Assembly: GCF_000022905.1 (NCBI RefSeq)
Contig: NC_012590.1
Span: forward strand, 2,108,001 to 2,172,000
DNA length: 64,000 nt
DNA from: Corynebacterium aurimucosum ATCC 700975
Lineage (GTDB): Bacteria > Actinomycetota > Actinomycetes > Mycobacteriales > Mycobacteriaceae
Reading direction: 5' to 3'
Position numbers and translations under genes: made by a program
The notes under the pieces: model-generated
The model's database searches: none
What the model was told of the DNA's origin: nothing
Seen by the model: only the letters and a program-made list of their open reading frames with translations
In this document: one piece after another, positions 54,408-64,000 of the stretch
How the letters are laid out: every line of letters starts with the position of its first letter
How positions within the stretch are numbered: the stretch's first letter is position 1

Positions 54408-57400
54408 CTAGACCTCCTCAATCCAGGTACCGGTAAGCTCCGCGCTCTTCATACGCCGAGCACCATCCGTAAGAGCCGACGTGTAAACCTCGGCGCTGAT
54501 AGTCTCCCCAGGCTGCAACACCTGGTTAGACACCGTCGTGGACATCCACTTCTCGCCATTGCCGAGGAAAGTCAGCGGCCCCAACTTCGTCATCATGTAC
54601 TGGCGGAGCGTCCTATCGCCTGCACGAATACGGATGCCGTACATGTCGTCATAGGTAGATGCCGCCCATGTGACTTTCAGCCTCAAGGTAGCTTGGCGGG
54701 CAACCTTGGTCGGGGCGGGGTAAGTCATTATGCTCTGCCAGGTTCTACGCGGTATGGCGCTGCTGTCAGCAGATTTATCAACCGTGACCTGCCGTTTCGA
54801 GACGGAAGCCCACCGGGCGAAAACAAAAGCATGGTTAGGAGTTGACGTAAGGTTGTACGAGCTTAAGTTTGAATCAAGCGTGCGGACGATACTATAAGTC
54901 TGCTTGATTTCAGTAGCGCCAGACGGAGCCGTGCCGGTGCTAGCATGCCACTGCACGTTAAATACGCTCCCGCCCACCATATCGGTGAGCGTGATTTGCC
55001 ACCCCGGTTCCCCATCGTTTCGTTTCTCCACGGGGATACGTGGGTCTGACGTGCCTGCCGGGGTCGCCATGATCTCCCGAATACGGCCCCGAGACTCATC
55101 CGCGATTTGCTTCTGCACCGCAATAAGCTGAACGATTTGCTCAGTCTGCTGGGCGTCAAGCTCCTCTGTAAGCTTGCGGAACGCCTCATTCTGATCATTG
55201 ATTTCCAGCTGCTGCGCTTGGAATTTAGCGGCGGCGTCGTTGATTTTCTGCTGCTGCTCATTCCACGCATCCTGCGATACCCATTTGATGTTGTTTACGT
55301 CGTTGTAGGCAGATTGGGCGGCCAGGGTGAGCTGCACAGCCTTGTTGAAGTTGTTCTGATTCTCCTCAGACCAGAAAGCAACCACGGCGGCGGTCGCCGG
55401 GTCGACGTACTCCTTGGCCTCCTTCACGAGACGCCCGTAGGTTTCCAGCTCCGTCGTGAACGAGGTGGACAGGTCGCTGATTGCCTTTTGGCGTGCCCGA
55501 GCCTCGTTAGAATCGCCCAAAGCGCGGGCCTGTGCCTCAGCCGCAATAGCAGCCTTACGCGCCGCTTCCTCCGAAGACAGGGCATTCTTACGCGCCTCAG
55601 CCTCGGCACTAATACCAGACTGCCGGGACTGCCGCTCAGAGGCTATCTGGCCAGACAGTTGTGCGCTAGCCGAGTTGAGCTTAGCCTCCAGCTGTCCGCG
55701 TAGGTCTGTGCCCGCCCTTTCACGGGCCTGTTGCTCGTTACGTAGTGCCTCCACACGGGCCTGCTGCTCCGCGCTCAATCCGTTTTTAAGCTCTTGACGC
55801 CACGTATCTCCCAGCTCCATTAGCGAGGCACTGTAAGCCCTATAGGATGCCTCGAAGCTGCGGGTTAGCTCCCCCGTCGACTTATCCACAATGTCCTGCA
55901 CAGCCTGCTTGGGGACCTTCCTAGCGGGGGCAAGTAAAGCCTTACGGCTAGACCTCTCAGAGTCGGACACCAACGACTTAAACCGGCTCATAATGCCATT
56001 ATCGCGCCTGCCAAGAATAGGCTCCACAGTCAGCTCCTCTGTGGAGGACGCTTTCAGCGTATAGCCCATAATCACCTCGGAGACGCGGGTGTTACCGTCC
56101 ACAAAGCTGATACGGTCGCCCGGCTTCCAGCCCGGTACTACACGCCCATCGGGGCGGCGCATATCATCCCCGAACACTACACTTTGGTGGTGCCCTGGGG
56201 TGAGGCTCATGCTAGTTGTACCCTGGGAAGCCGCCCACTCGCGGGCAATATCAGCGGTAGGGTTCGTACCCCCTGTGGAGGAAAGACTCATGTATTTCTC
56301 CCGCAGGAAGAAAGGCCCGGCCGCCTCAATATTCACCCGCCCCCCGGCCCTACTGAAGGACACATCGGTCCCGTCAATCGTGGCGTGGGGCTGAACGTCC
56401 ACGTCCAGGCGCTCCACCGCCCCCGGCATCGTAGCCGAGGAAGGCAGCAACGCCTTAGCCTTATCGCCCTCCGCCGAGGTCACAGTCCCCTGCGGTTTAA
56501 GCACACCCGACTCTAGGGCGGCAATAGTTTGCGCGTCCAACTGGCCGCCACCAATGAGCATCGCCCCATCGGGTGCGGTTTCCGTAGTGGCCCACCGCTT
56601 CAGCCCACCACCGGGCGCGGAGGAAAACACGACTCCACGCCTATCCCGGCCTGCGTGCTGCCACACCAAAACGCCCGGCGTTTGGGGCTGCCCGTACTCC
56701 GTTGGCGCGTAGCGCTTATTATCGGCCCGGAACTCCTCCGGGGTGGCCAGCACCCAGCCCGCTCCATCTTTCCAGGCGTAGGCCTCACCCTTACCTATCT
56801 TCCCTAGTGCCTCCGCGACACTACCTATAGCCTCACCCTGGGTAGTTCTCACCAGGCCGTCGGAAATAGATGCCTTAAGGGCGGGGGTTTCCTTGAAAGT
56901 TCCCGCCGCCCAGTGGGTCACGAAATGCGGGCGTCCGGCCTGCGCCCCAGGGGCAACACTAATCCGGTCGCGGCTAATCACGTGCACGCCGGCCGGGTCA
57001 ACCTCGGCGTAGTAGCCGACAGGGCGCTCCACTACCGTCTCGAACGGCACCCAGCAGATACCGTCCATCGGCTCGGCTAGTAGGGCGCCATCCCCCACCT
57101 GGCCCCTACCGGCCCAAGAGTTATCCGGCATAGGGGGAACATCCAGCGGCACGGCGGCACCGTATACGCGGGGGTTTATTGACGCCATCGGCCACACCCC
57201 CTTCCCAAGTTGGGCCTTAGCCCAATCGCGTTCCATCGGCCCCTCATAGTGGAGGGCCGTACCGACCCCGGGAATAGCCTCACCGGGCAGCAGCTTACGC
57301 ACCTGCACAAAAGAATCAGACCCGGCCAGCGGCTCCTCCAAAAGACCGGCCACGTAATCCTCGGTGCGCACCTCCACCTGCACCGGGTCCCCCGCGTGGT

Positions 57401-57869
57401 CAATCAGCACATAGGTTGGAAGCCCGGTGCGCACCGCGCCACGCGCAATAAGCTTATGGGTTACCTCCCCCAACGGTCCCTCCTCCACATCTGAGGAACC
57501 ATCCGCCGCCGACGCCACAGGGCCGCGCCCCAACATGCGGTGAAAGTGCTTCGTCTCTGACTGAACCGTCACCCGCAGGTATCGGGTGCCATCTGCCTCC
57601 TGCCCCGTCTCGGTGGACTCCACGTAGCCGTCCCAGCGCACACCATTCACCTCGAAGGTGACTGGTACTGGCACATGGCGGGCGGCGCGTAGCCGGGAAG
57701 CCCTCGGGTGGTCTTCCGCAAGGCGAATCTCACCTGTGTCCACGCCCCAATCCTCACGCCACTGGAGGTTAATCTCCTCCCAAGGGGCGAGGCTCCACCA
57801 CTGGGACATTGACACATCCCAGACGCGGGCGTCGATGACTTCATGGCGGGGGGTGTGCTTGACTACCAT
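54408..57869 (-). CDS. Large tail-tip protein with long coiled coil
   Basis: An 1153-residue protein. Residues 1-600 include the Gp37-like tail-tip region (VRWDGYVESTETGQEADGTR, GDRISFVDGNTRVSEVIMGY); residues about 650-950 form an Ala/Glu-rich coiled coil (ARKNALSSEEAARKAAIAAE); the last 200 residues are beta-rich. It combines the roles of 6620-8107 and a fibre shaft in one gene. It overlaps the distal tail gene by 7 bases. Confidence 0.75.
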   Translation of the reverse strand: MVVKHTPRHEVIDARVWDVSMSQWWSLAPWEEINLQWREDWGVDTGEIRLAEDHPRASRLRAARHVPVPVTFEVNGVRWDGYVESTETGQEADGTRYLRVTVQSETKHFHRMLGRGPVASAADGSSDVEEGPLGEVTHKLIARGAVRTGLPTYVLIDHAGDPVQVEVRTEDYVAGLLEEPLAGSDSFVQVRKLLPGEAIPGVGTALHYEGPMERDWAKAQLGKGVWPMASINPRVYGAAVPLDVPPMPDNSWAGRGQVGDGALLAEPMDGICWVPFETVVERPVGYYAEVDPAGVHVISRDRISVAPGAQAGRPHFVTHWAAGTFKETPALKASISDGLVRTTQGEAIGSVAEALGKIGKGEAYAWKDGAGWVLATPEEFRADNKRYAPTEYGQPQTPGVLVWQHAGRDRRGVVFSSAPGGGLKRWATTETAPDGAMLIGGGQLDAQTIAALESGVLKPQGTVTSAEGDKAKALLPSSATMPGAVERLDVDVQPHATIDGTDVSFSRAGGRVNIEAAGPFFLREKYMSLSSTGGTNPTADIAREWAASQGTTSMSLTPGHHQSVVFGDDMRRPDGRVVPGWKPGDRISFVDGNTRVSEVIMGYTLKASSTEELTVEPILGRRDNGIMSRFKSLVSDSERSSRKALLAPARKVPKQAVQDIVDKSTGELTRSFEASYRAYSASLMELGDTWRQELKNGLSAEQQARVEALRNEQQARERAGTDLRGQLEAKLNSASAQLSGQIASERQSRQSGISAEAEARKNALSSEEAARKAAIAAEAQARALGDSNEARARQKAISDLSTSFTTELETYGRLVKEAKEYVDPATAAVVAFWSEENQNNFNKAVQLTLAAQSAYNDVNNIKWVSQDAWNEQQQKINDAAAKFQAQQLEINDQNEAFRKLTEELDAQQTEQIVQLIAVQKQIADESRGRIREIMATPAGTSDPRIPVEKRNDGEPGWQITLTDMVGGSVFNVQWHASTGTAPSGATEIKQTYSIVRTLDSNLSSYNLTSTPNHAFVFARWASVSKRQVTVDKSADSSAIPRRTWQSIMTYPAPTKVARQATLRLKVTWAASTYDDMYGIRIRAGDRTLRQYMMTKLGPLTFLGNGEKWMSTTVSNQVLQPGETISAEVYTSALTDGARRMKSAELTGTWIEEV

Positions 57870-58681
57870 GCTCGGCTAAACTCCGGTATCCACTCGATAA
57901 CACATTTAAAGTCACTACCCGGGCTTACCACGTCAACCTCCACCTGGCCGATACCATCCACCGGATGAACCGGGTTAGGCCAGAACGGGACAACAGCGCT
58001 AAAGTCCGGCTCACCAGAAAGGTTAGTGACGTACCGCCGCTCGGGGTGGGAGTCAATAGCCCACCCAGCAGCACGATAGGGTAATTCTTGCCAAGTATCT
58101 TTAGCGGTCAGCCTCAGCCTGGCGCTTTTATATCTCCCCGAGATACGGAATGAAGGCCAAATGTCCGTATCCCCGTCTATAAGTATAGGGATAAGACCGT
58201 ACAGGTCCCCCGGCCCAAGCTCCAGACGCTCCCTAAACCTGCGTGTCGTATCTCCGGAGAACTCCAGGATTACGCTAAGCTTCGCGACCTTCGCCCCGCC
58301 CGGAGACTGGAACCACTCAATTTTTGAAACATCCTGAGTCCGCGCCCGGTACCACCTATGCCCCCACTCCGCCGAGGTAATAGACAACCCAACAGCCTCA
58401 CTCCCATCCCCTAGGGAGGACAGGAGACGGTTAACATCGCCACGCACATTACGGCCGCGCACAACAAGGCCCAGACGGAGAGTATTCTGCGTAACGCTTG
58501 TACCCCGCCACACCCCCGACGCCCCATCCCAAAGGTGCTTCTTCGCCATGCCAGAAAGCCCGTCCGGTACATCGTCCAGGAAGACGCCTTCGCGCTTCCT
58601 ACGCGGACGGCTAAGCGCCAAAGGCTCCCCGTCTACACCCCACAGGGTGATACGAAACTTTTTATCCCAAGCAATACTCAC
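57863..58681 (-). CDS. Distal tail protein of prophage 2
   Basis: A 272-residue protein (GTG start) after the tape measure gene. Beta-rich: KFRITLWGVDGEPLALSRPR, KLSVILEFSGDTTRRFRER; ends IPEFSRAW. Positional counterpart of 8101-9030. It would form the ring between tail tube and tip. Confidence 0.65.
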   Translation of the reverse strand: MSIAWDKKFRITLWGVDGEPLALSRPRRKREGVFLDDVPDGLSGMAKKHLWDGASGVWRGTSVTQNTLRLGLVVRGRNVRGDVNRLLSSLGDGSEAVGLSITSAEWGHRWYRARTQDVSKIEWFQSPGGAKVAKLSVILEFSGDTTRRFRERLELGPGDLYGLIPILIDGDTDIWPSFRISGRYKSARLRLTAKDTWQELPYRAAGWAIDSHPERRYVTNLSGEPDFSAVVPFWPNPVHPVDGIGQVEVDVVSPGSDFKCVIEWIPEFSRAW

Positions 58682-58692
58682 AGCCTGTCTCC

Positions 58693-61600
58693 CTATCTAT
58701 TCTTCACCATCGAGGACAGGCCACTAAGCACCTTGTCCTCCAGCTTGGCGTTCACGGTCACCGCGCCCGTGAACTGCGTATCAATACGGGTCGTATCCCC
58801 GGCGCCGCCAATCTGGGTGAGGACGGCCTGGGCCGCGTCCTCGTAGGCGCGGCGGCGGTTGGCCTCCATCCCGGCCTGGGCTGAGCGCTGGGCGGCCTGC
58901 TGCGCGCCCTCCACAACACTGTCTGCAAGCTGGCGGGCGTACCGCCCTCCCACCGCAGTCTCCGGCAGCCCCTCTATGAGGCCGTTGGCGGCGGCAGCAT
59001 CAGCGGCGGTGTCCTTCGGTGCCAGGGTTGGCTCCACCAAGGCGCGCATCTTATCCAGGTTGCGCCAGCCCTGCTCAACATTGAGGGATGACCACTCCCC
59101 CACCTCGTCGCGGGTCACGCCACCAAACCCGCCTGCTGAGGCGGCGGCGCGCATACCGGCCTCAAGGTCTTGGCCCCAGCCGGAGCCGCCGAGCGTCATA
59201 AGCACAGAGCGTTTCTTGTCATCCAGCAGGCTGTTGTTGGTGTCCAGCCTGTTGTTAACACCGGCCAGCTGGGAGTTCTCCTGTTGAAGCTCCGCCAGCT
59301 GCTGCTTCAGGGTCTGGGCCATTTCCGCCAGCTCATTCTTGCGCGGGTTAATCGTGTTCACCCGGTTAAGGTCGCGGCGGGCCTTGTCAAGCTCCAGCTT
59401 CTTCCGGCGGCGGTTAATGTCAGCCTCCGCCTTCGCCGCCAACAGTTCGGCAGCCTCGGCCCCATACTTGGCTGTCATCTGCTTCTTGTACAGGGGCAAG
59501 TTGAACAGTCCGCTGGTGGCGTCAAACATTCCCGCCACATCATCACCGGAGCCACCGGCAGCACCCACAAGGGCACCAGCGACCACACCAGCGGCAAGGC
59601 CGCCACGAGCGGTATCAACCCGTCGTTTATCGTCCTTCGATAGGGAGTCGTATTCCTTCTTTGCCTGCTCCTTGTAAGCCTTCTCCTGGGCGCGGCCCTC
59701 AGCCACACTGGTGGCACCCTTCGTCAAGCTACCAAGACCCCTAACACCCAACGCCAACGCTGCCGGGAGTGCTGCGCCGCCCGTGGCAACGGTCATCGCC
59801 AACGCTGCACCAAGCTGGGCAATACCGCCAAGAATGCCAGCCGCGCCCTTGGCCTGCTTTTGCTTGCCTTCCTGCTCCTTAGCCAAAGCGCTAGCAGAGT
59901 TACCCAGCACACCGGCGGCCTCAGCCGCTGATTGGGCGAGCTTCATCGTGGCGACGGAAAGCCGCTCCGAGGTGAGCTTGGCTATCTCCTGCGAATAGTT
60001 CAGGTCTGCGGTAGCTTCCTCCACCGCAACCTTGCGGTTGAACTCCGCCTCAGCCGAAGCGGCGCGGCTAGCGTCAAGATTCATCTCCGCCACCGCCACA
60101 CTAGAAGCAGAGAGCATAGCTACACGGTCAGCATCGGTAGCCCTCTGCGCCACGTCGAGAATGCCCTTCTGCCTAAGCCCCGCAAGGTCAATCTCAGCAC
60201 TCCCGGCGTTCTGGGCGTGCTCGTGGCGGGCCATAGCAAGGTCATACTCGGCCTGCTGCTGCGCTAGCACATCATCATGGCGGGCCTGCTGATTCTGCCG
60301 CTCCAGCTCACGCAACGCCTGCGCCGCGTCCACAGCGCCACGCTTGGCCTGAACATCCGCCAGCTCAGCCTCAAGGCGCTCATCTGCCACCTTGTTAGCC
60401 CGGTCCATGTTCTCCGCCATGAGGCCCATGGTGTCCGCCACACGACCCATACCCTCAGCCAAGGTATCCGCAAGGGAGGCGGCGGCCTTAATCGGCGCTA
60501 CAGTCAGGGCAGCGTTGTACCGAATCTGGGCGTCATTGACCTCAGCGATGGCTTCCTTCTCGGCCTGGCGCGCCTCAACAAGATCCTGCTCCGCCTCAGC
60601 GATACGCTGCGCCGACTTCACATCATTCTCGTCGGCCTTCTCCTTGAGGTCGCGGATCTTCTTCTCCGCCTTCTCAATATCGTCGGCACGCTTCGCCGCC
60701 GTGTAGGACTTAGTGAGTTCCTTACTCTTGGCCTTCTCCAGGTTCTTGTAGGCCTCTGCAAGCTTCTCGGTCGCATCCTTATCCGACTTGGAGGCGTTCT
60801 TACGAAGCTCCGCCAGCTTCTCCTCCGCCTCGGTGATTTCCATGGAGGCGTTCTTGCGGTTGGTCTGCGCCTCCCCAAGCTCGTTGAAGGCGGCCAAGGT
60901 GTCTTCGTTGACCCTCAGCCACACATCCCAGTTGGGTGTCTTGGCGTTCAGGGCGGCCTCAACCTGCGCGGCGATACCGCCCTTACCCAAAGCACCTTCC
61001 AGCTGCTTGGCGATGCCGAGAATCTGCTTGGTTGCAGGCTCGCCAAGGGTCTGCCTGTAGCTATTCTGTCCAACGAACGGGTTAGCAAAGCCGAACGCTT
61101 GATCCACCATTGACTGCGGCACGCCGTACTGGTCGGCGTACTGGCGGGCTTGCGCCCTATTAGCAGCCCCCAAGGAGCCGCCAACGGTGGCTGTAACACG
61201 GTTGGAGGCAAGGCCTGGAGCGTGGAAAGTTTTACCCGCCTCGGGTGCCGAAACGTTCTTCCAGGAGGCCCGAGCGCGGGCACCACCACCGGCAACATCG
61301 GCAATGTCCCCAATGTCGGTGCCGTAGCCGTCAGTCTCCCCAAGGTCGCCAGTCATCCCATTGCCGCTGTCCTTATCGGAGCCGGGCAGGTACATGAAGT
61401 TGGTGAAGCCGCGCCCATCCAAAGGCCCGGCAGCACCGCCAATCGTCATACCCTGCCCGGTGTTGCCACCCGACTCAATAAACGTTCCATCCGGCAGCAT
61501 CATGGCGGTGTGGCCATTGGCGCCGCCGCCGTAGTCATACCAGCCCACCACAAGCTCGTTGCCGTTGCCGCGACCGGACTTGAAGCCCTTGGCAGCCAGC

Positions 61601-64000
61601 CATGCGCCCTCATTGACGGTGGACATGCGGGAGTCGAACGGGTCAAGCCCAAGGTAGGTGTTCACGCCTGCGGACACTGCACCCGAGCAGTCAAACGACG
61701 AAGGGCTGAATCCGCCCATCACATAGGGCCCGTTGTTGTACGGGGCAAGGATGCTTTTGACTTCTTCCGACTTGGTGCGCCCGCCCGTCTCAAGGGCGGG
61801 GAGTTCATGCGCCAGGTTGGCCATAATGCCACGGGGGTCGTTGGCGTTAATCGCCGCGAGGGTGCCGTTGAACTTCTCGCTGGACTTGTCGTTAATCACC
61901 CACTCGTTGCGGTTGACGCGGGCAATGGGGAATCCGTCATCTGTGACGCCCATGAAGCCGTCCACAATGTTGGTGCCAGGACCGGTGCCGGGCAGCCTGT
62001 AGCCAGTGTTTCCACCAATCGCTAGGGCTGGTATCTGCCCGCCGTGCTCACGGCTCAGCCACTGGCCAACCTTCCTACCCACGAAGGTTACCGTGGTGGT
62101 CATCGGGCGGGTGAGCATACCAATCATGTCCATCATGGCGCGGGCCTTCGCCATGAACGACGAATTATCCATATCCGACTTCGGGGTGGGGCGCTGCTCC
62201 CCAAGGTTCGCGGTCTTCACCAAAGCATCCGACACACCAGCATCAAGCAGGGACTTCTCAAGGTCGGCGGTGGGCACAGCCTTCTCCTGGCTCAGCATGT
62301 TCAGCTCACCAACGGATACATCCTTGCCCTGGAGGAGCTTCTCAATAATCAGGTCGGCTTCGGGGGATACGTCCAGCCCGTCCAGCTCCTCACCAATGGC
62401 GCGGGCCTGCTCGGCATTCAGTCCGAACTCGGTCGTATCCAGCTCGGCTGTGGCCTTGGCGTGCAGCCCGTCAATCTCGTCCACCTTGGAGTGAAGATCG
62501 TCCAGCTCCTCGATGTTCACATCAGCGGTAGAAGTGATCTCGATGTTGCCGTTGGGTAGGTGCTCAATCTTGTAGCCCATGTCCTCGAGGGCAAGCACCA
62601 CAGCGGGGTCTGGCGGGGCAATCTCAACGGAGTTGCCTTCCTTCAATCCGGCCAGCCCGGTCTCCAGCTTGGCTATCTGCTGCTCAACCGTGTCCGCGCC
62701 CTTCATTTCAAGCGGGAGGGCGAGGACTTCACGGGTGATGCCGTAGGACTGCATCAGGTTCTGGAACTGCTCCTCGGTCAGGCCTAGGGCGTTGCGTAGC
62801 CCCTCCATGTTGTCGGCCTGCAAGGCAAAGATTTCATCCACATCAACCCCAGCCACAGCGGCCTCCGCCATACTGTCACCAAGCTCAGTAATCATGGATA
62901 CAGCCTTCGCGCCGGAGCTGGTAGTGGCGTCAATCGTGCCGTCGGGGTCAAGCTCAATCGGCCCAACCTCGGCCACAGCCTTGGCAAGGGCCTCAACCTG
63001 CTCAGCCTGCTGCTCAATATCCCCCACAAGGGCGGCCTGCGCCTGGTCCTTACTCAACGCGCCACCAGACATTTCATCCATGATGCGCTTCAGAGCGGAA
63101 AGCTTATCCTCAGCCGAGGCCGCCTCGTCCGCCAGCACACCAATGGACTCGCCAATGGCCTGGAAGGCGGGGTCGGCACTACGCGCCGCATCAATAGCCA
63201 TTTCGTACTCGTGGCGTGCAGACTCAAGGTCTGCCACAGCCTTCTGGGCGGCTTCACCCTGGTCATTCCACCAGTGCCCCTCGACACTATTGAGCTGCGC
63301 GATAACGTCTTTGTATTCCTGGCCGCCCCGGGCCACAATCTCGCCCAGGTCTTCCCAATCCTTACCCTGGGCCTTCAGAGCGTCGCCGGTGAGGAGGCTG
63401 GCCTCACCCATAATCTCGGCCTGCTTAATGGTCTCCTGCCACGCCTTGCTCTGGCTTGAGCCGAGTAACCCGGCCACATCAACGGCCTTAATGGCTTCAC
63501 CGCGCCAGCCTGCCATGGTTTCACCGTTCATGCGGATGCTGGCGGTGTAGCCCTCAGCCACCAGCTTGGCGTCTTCGAACTGTTCCTTGGTGAATGGGGC
63601 GTGGGTGCCTGCGAGGGCACTATTGAGCCGTTCCTGCGCTTCAGCCGCCGACCGTGTGGCGTCCTTGTAGTCTTCCTGCGCCTGCGAGGCCCTCCGGTTG
63701 AAGGCGATAACGTCAGTTATGACAGCCGTCGCGGCTGCCAGGGCAATGCCCCACGGCCCGCCGAACATGTCCATCACGCCCATACCGGCAGCCTTGAGCT
63801 TAGACATGCCAGCGGCAGCTACGCCGCCCTGCCCGCCGAGGACGCGCATGGCGGCACCGGCGCGGCTCATCTCGGGGTTGGCTTGCCGCATGTAGCCGTA
63901 GGCCTCCGACATGGAGGAGCCAAAGATTTTAAGGCTTGACTTGGTGTTAGCGAAGGACTCAGCCAGCTTGGTTACCGCGTTTGCGCCCCGCTCGGTGCGA
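58693..64000 (-). CDS. Tape measure protein of prophage 2 (5' end beyond the window)
   Basis: At least 1768 residues; the frame stays open to the right edge, so the internal ATG at 63912 is not the start. The N-terminal part is hydrophobic/helical; residues after about 800 (counted from 63912) contain an NlpC/P60-like domain (SSFDCSGAVSAGVNTYLG, ANGHTAMMLPDG) closely similar in its tail (GPLDGRGFT) to that in prophage 1. A very long coiled coil follows (about 1080-1330), then a glycine-rich membrane-like stretch (GAALPAALALGVRGLG). It lacks the lysozyme-like domain seen in prophage 1. Confidence 0.85.
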   Translation of the reverse strand, partial: RTERGANAVTKLAESFANTKSSLKIFGSSMSEAYGYMRQANPEMSRAGAAMRVLGGQGGVAAAGMSKLKAAGMGVMDMFGGPWGIALAAATAVITDVIAFNRRASQAQEDYKDATRSAAEAQERLNSALAGTHAPFTKEQFEDAKLVAEGYTASIRMNGETMAGWRGEAIKAVDVAGLLGSSQSKAWQETIKQAEIMGEASLLTGDALKAQGKDWEDLGEIVARGGQEYKDVIAQLNSVEGHWWNDQGEAAQKAVADLESARHEYEMAIDAARSADPAFQAIGESIGVLADEAASAEDKLSALKRIMDEMSGGALSKDQAQAALVGDIEQQAEQVEALAKAVAEVGPIELDPDGTIDATTSSGAKAVSMITELGDSMAEAAVAGVDVDEIFALQADNMEGLRNALGLTEEQFQNLMQSYGITREVLALPLEMKGADTVEQQIAKLETGLAGLKEGNSVEIAPPDPAVVLALEDMGYKIEHLPNGNIEITSTADVNIEELDDLHSKVDEIDGLHAKATAELDTTEFGLNAEQARAIGEELDGLDVSPEADLIIEKLLQGKDVSVGELNMLSQEKAVPTADLEKSLLDAGVSDALVKTANLGEQRPTPKSDMDNSSFMAKARAMMDMIGMLTRPMTTTVTFVGRKVGQWLSREHGGQIPALAIGGNTGYRLPGTGPGTNIVDGFMGVTDDGFPIARVNRNEWVINDKSSEKFNGTLAAINANDPRGIMANLAHELPALETGGRTKSEEVKSILAPYNNGPYVMGGFSPSSFDCSGAVSAGVNTYLGLDPFDSRMSTVNEGAWLAAKGFKSGRGNGNELVVGWYDYGGGANGHTAMMLPDGTFIESGGNTGQGMTIGGAAGPLDGRGFTNFMYLPGSDKDSGNGMTGDLGETDGYGTDIGDIADVAGGGARARASWKNVSAPEAGKTFHAPGLASNRVTATVGGSLGAANRAQARQYADQYGVPQSMVDQAFGFANPFVGQNSYRQTLGEPATKQILGIAKQLEGALGKGGIAAQVEAALNAKTPNWDVWLRVNEDTLAAFNELGEAQTNRKNASMEITEAEEKLAELRKNASKSDKDATEKLAEAYKNLEKAKSKELTKSYTAAKRADDIEKAEKKIRDLKEKADENDVKSAQRIAEAEQDLVEARQAEKEAIAEVNDAQIRYNAALTVAPIKAAASLADTLAEGMGRVADTMGLMAENMDRANKVADERLEAELADVQAKRGAVDAAQALRELERQNQQARHDDVLAQQQAEYDLAMARHEHAQNAGSAEIDLAGLRQKGILDVAQRATDADRVAMLSASSVAVAEMNLDASRAASAEAEFNRKVAVEEATADLNYSQEIAKLTSERLSVATMKLAQSAAEAAGVLGNSASALAKEQEGKQKQAKGAAGILGGIAQLGAALAMTVATGGAALPAALALGVRGLGSLTKGATSVAEGRAQEKAYKEQAKKEYDSLSKDDKRRVDTARGGLAAGVVAGALVGAAGGSGDDVAGMFDATSGLFNLPLYKKQMTAKYGAEAAELLAAKAEADINRRRKKLELDKARRDLNRVNTINPRKNELAEMAQTLKQQLAELQQENSQLAGVNNRLDTNNSLLDDKKRSVLMTLGGSGWGQDLEAGMRAAASAGGFGGVTRDEVGEWSSLNVEQGWRNLDKMRALVEPTLAPKDTAADAAAANGLIEGLPETAVGGRYARQLADSVVEGAQQAAQRSAQAGMEANRRRAYEDAAQAVLTQIGGAGDTTRIDTQFTGAVTVNAKLEDKVLSGLSSMVKNR

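Noticed and set aside
60277..62559. Several 200-290 codon plus-strand frames across the prophage 2 tape measure
   Set aside because: Leucine/valine/glycine-rich shadow translations of coiled-coil coding sequence; no independent promoters or ribosome-binding sites.

Overview
The whole window is prophage DNA from a high-GC actinobacterium, most likely Corynebacterium or a close relative. Supporting signs are two WhiB-family regulators, flavin-dependent thymidylate synthase, an NrdF-type ribonucleotide reductase subunit, several leaderless or GTG/TTG-started genes, and siphovirus structural genes of actinophage type. I see no host housekeeping gene. Two temperate siphoviruses appear to lie head to tail.

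Prophage 1 (about 1-48,845) reads almost entirely on the minus strand. From its right end leftward come: a tRNA-Gly 3' half used as attachment core, tyrosine integrase, a divergent immunity/early control region (46.4-47.5 kb), YqaJ exonuclease and RecT annealase, a replication initiator carrying an internal iteron array, ThyX, SSB, many small early genes (including a family of related genes disrupted by a homing endonuclease), a DNA adenine/cytosine methyltransferase, RusA, WhiB proteins, a membrane-anchored dUTPase, NrdF, a tRNA cluster, then the late operon: terminase, portal, MuF-like protein, scaffold, capsid, connector genes, tail tube, frameshifted tail chaperones, tape measure, tail tip, bifunctional endolysin, three membrane proteins of a lysis cassette and tail fibres, running off the left edge.

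Prophage 2 (about 48,850-64,000, running off the right edge) shows only the end of its late operon: tape measure, distal tail, tail-tip protein, collagen-like fibre, GDPD-family enzyme, amidase endolysin and three membrane proteins.

The most unusual content is a cassette present once in each prophage. It has two protein genes (called A and B here; B ends in a helix-turn-helix) with a strong promoter carrying a repeated TAGTACGC-type operator, plus a separate 152-nt RNA gene built like a minimal type I-E CRISPR array: three CRISPR-repeat-like hairpins separated by 32- and 33-nt spacers. Each RNA gene has its own promoter placed so that transcription would begin at the first repeat, and its third repeat has been turned into an intrinsic terminator. 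The spacers are not random: each carries a small hairpin with a TCAA-containing loop whose arms differ compensatorily, and spacer 2 is almost identical in both copies. No cas genes are present. This looks like a phage-borne CRISPR-repeat mimic (RNA anti-CRISPR or decoy crRNA) next to a regulator gene, rather than a working immune memory.

Other points worth attention are a repeated 5'-UTR hairpin with an invariant CTGCCA loop upstream of five early genes, a family of related early promoters overlapping an AACATTTGTT near-palindrome, a 131-nt tRNA-like gene with a structured insertion, and a paralogous gene apparently split by an HNH endonuclease.
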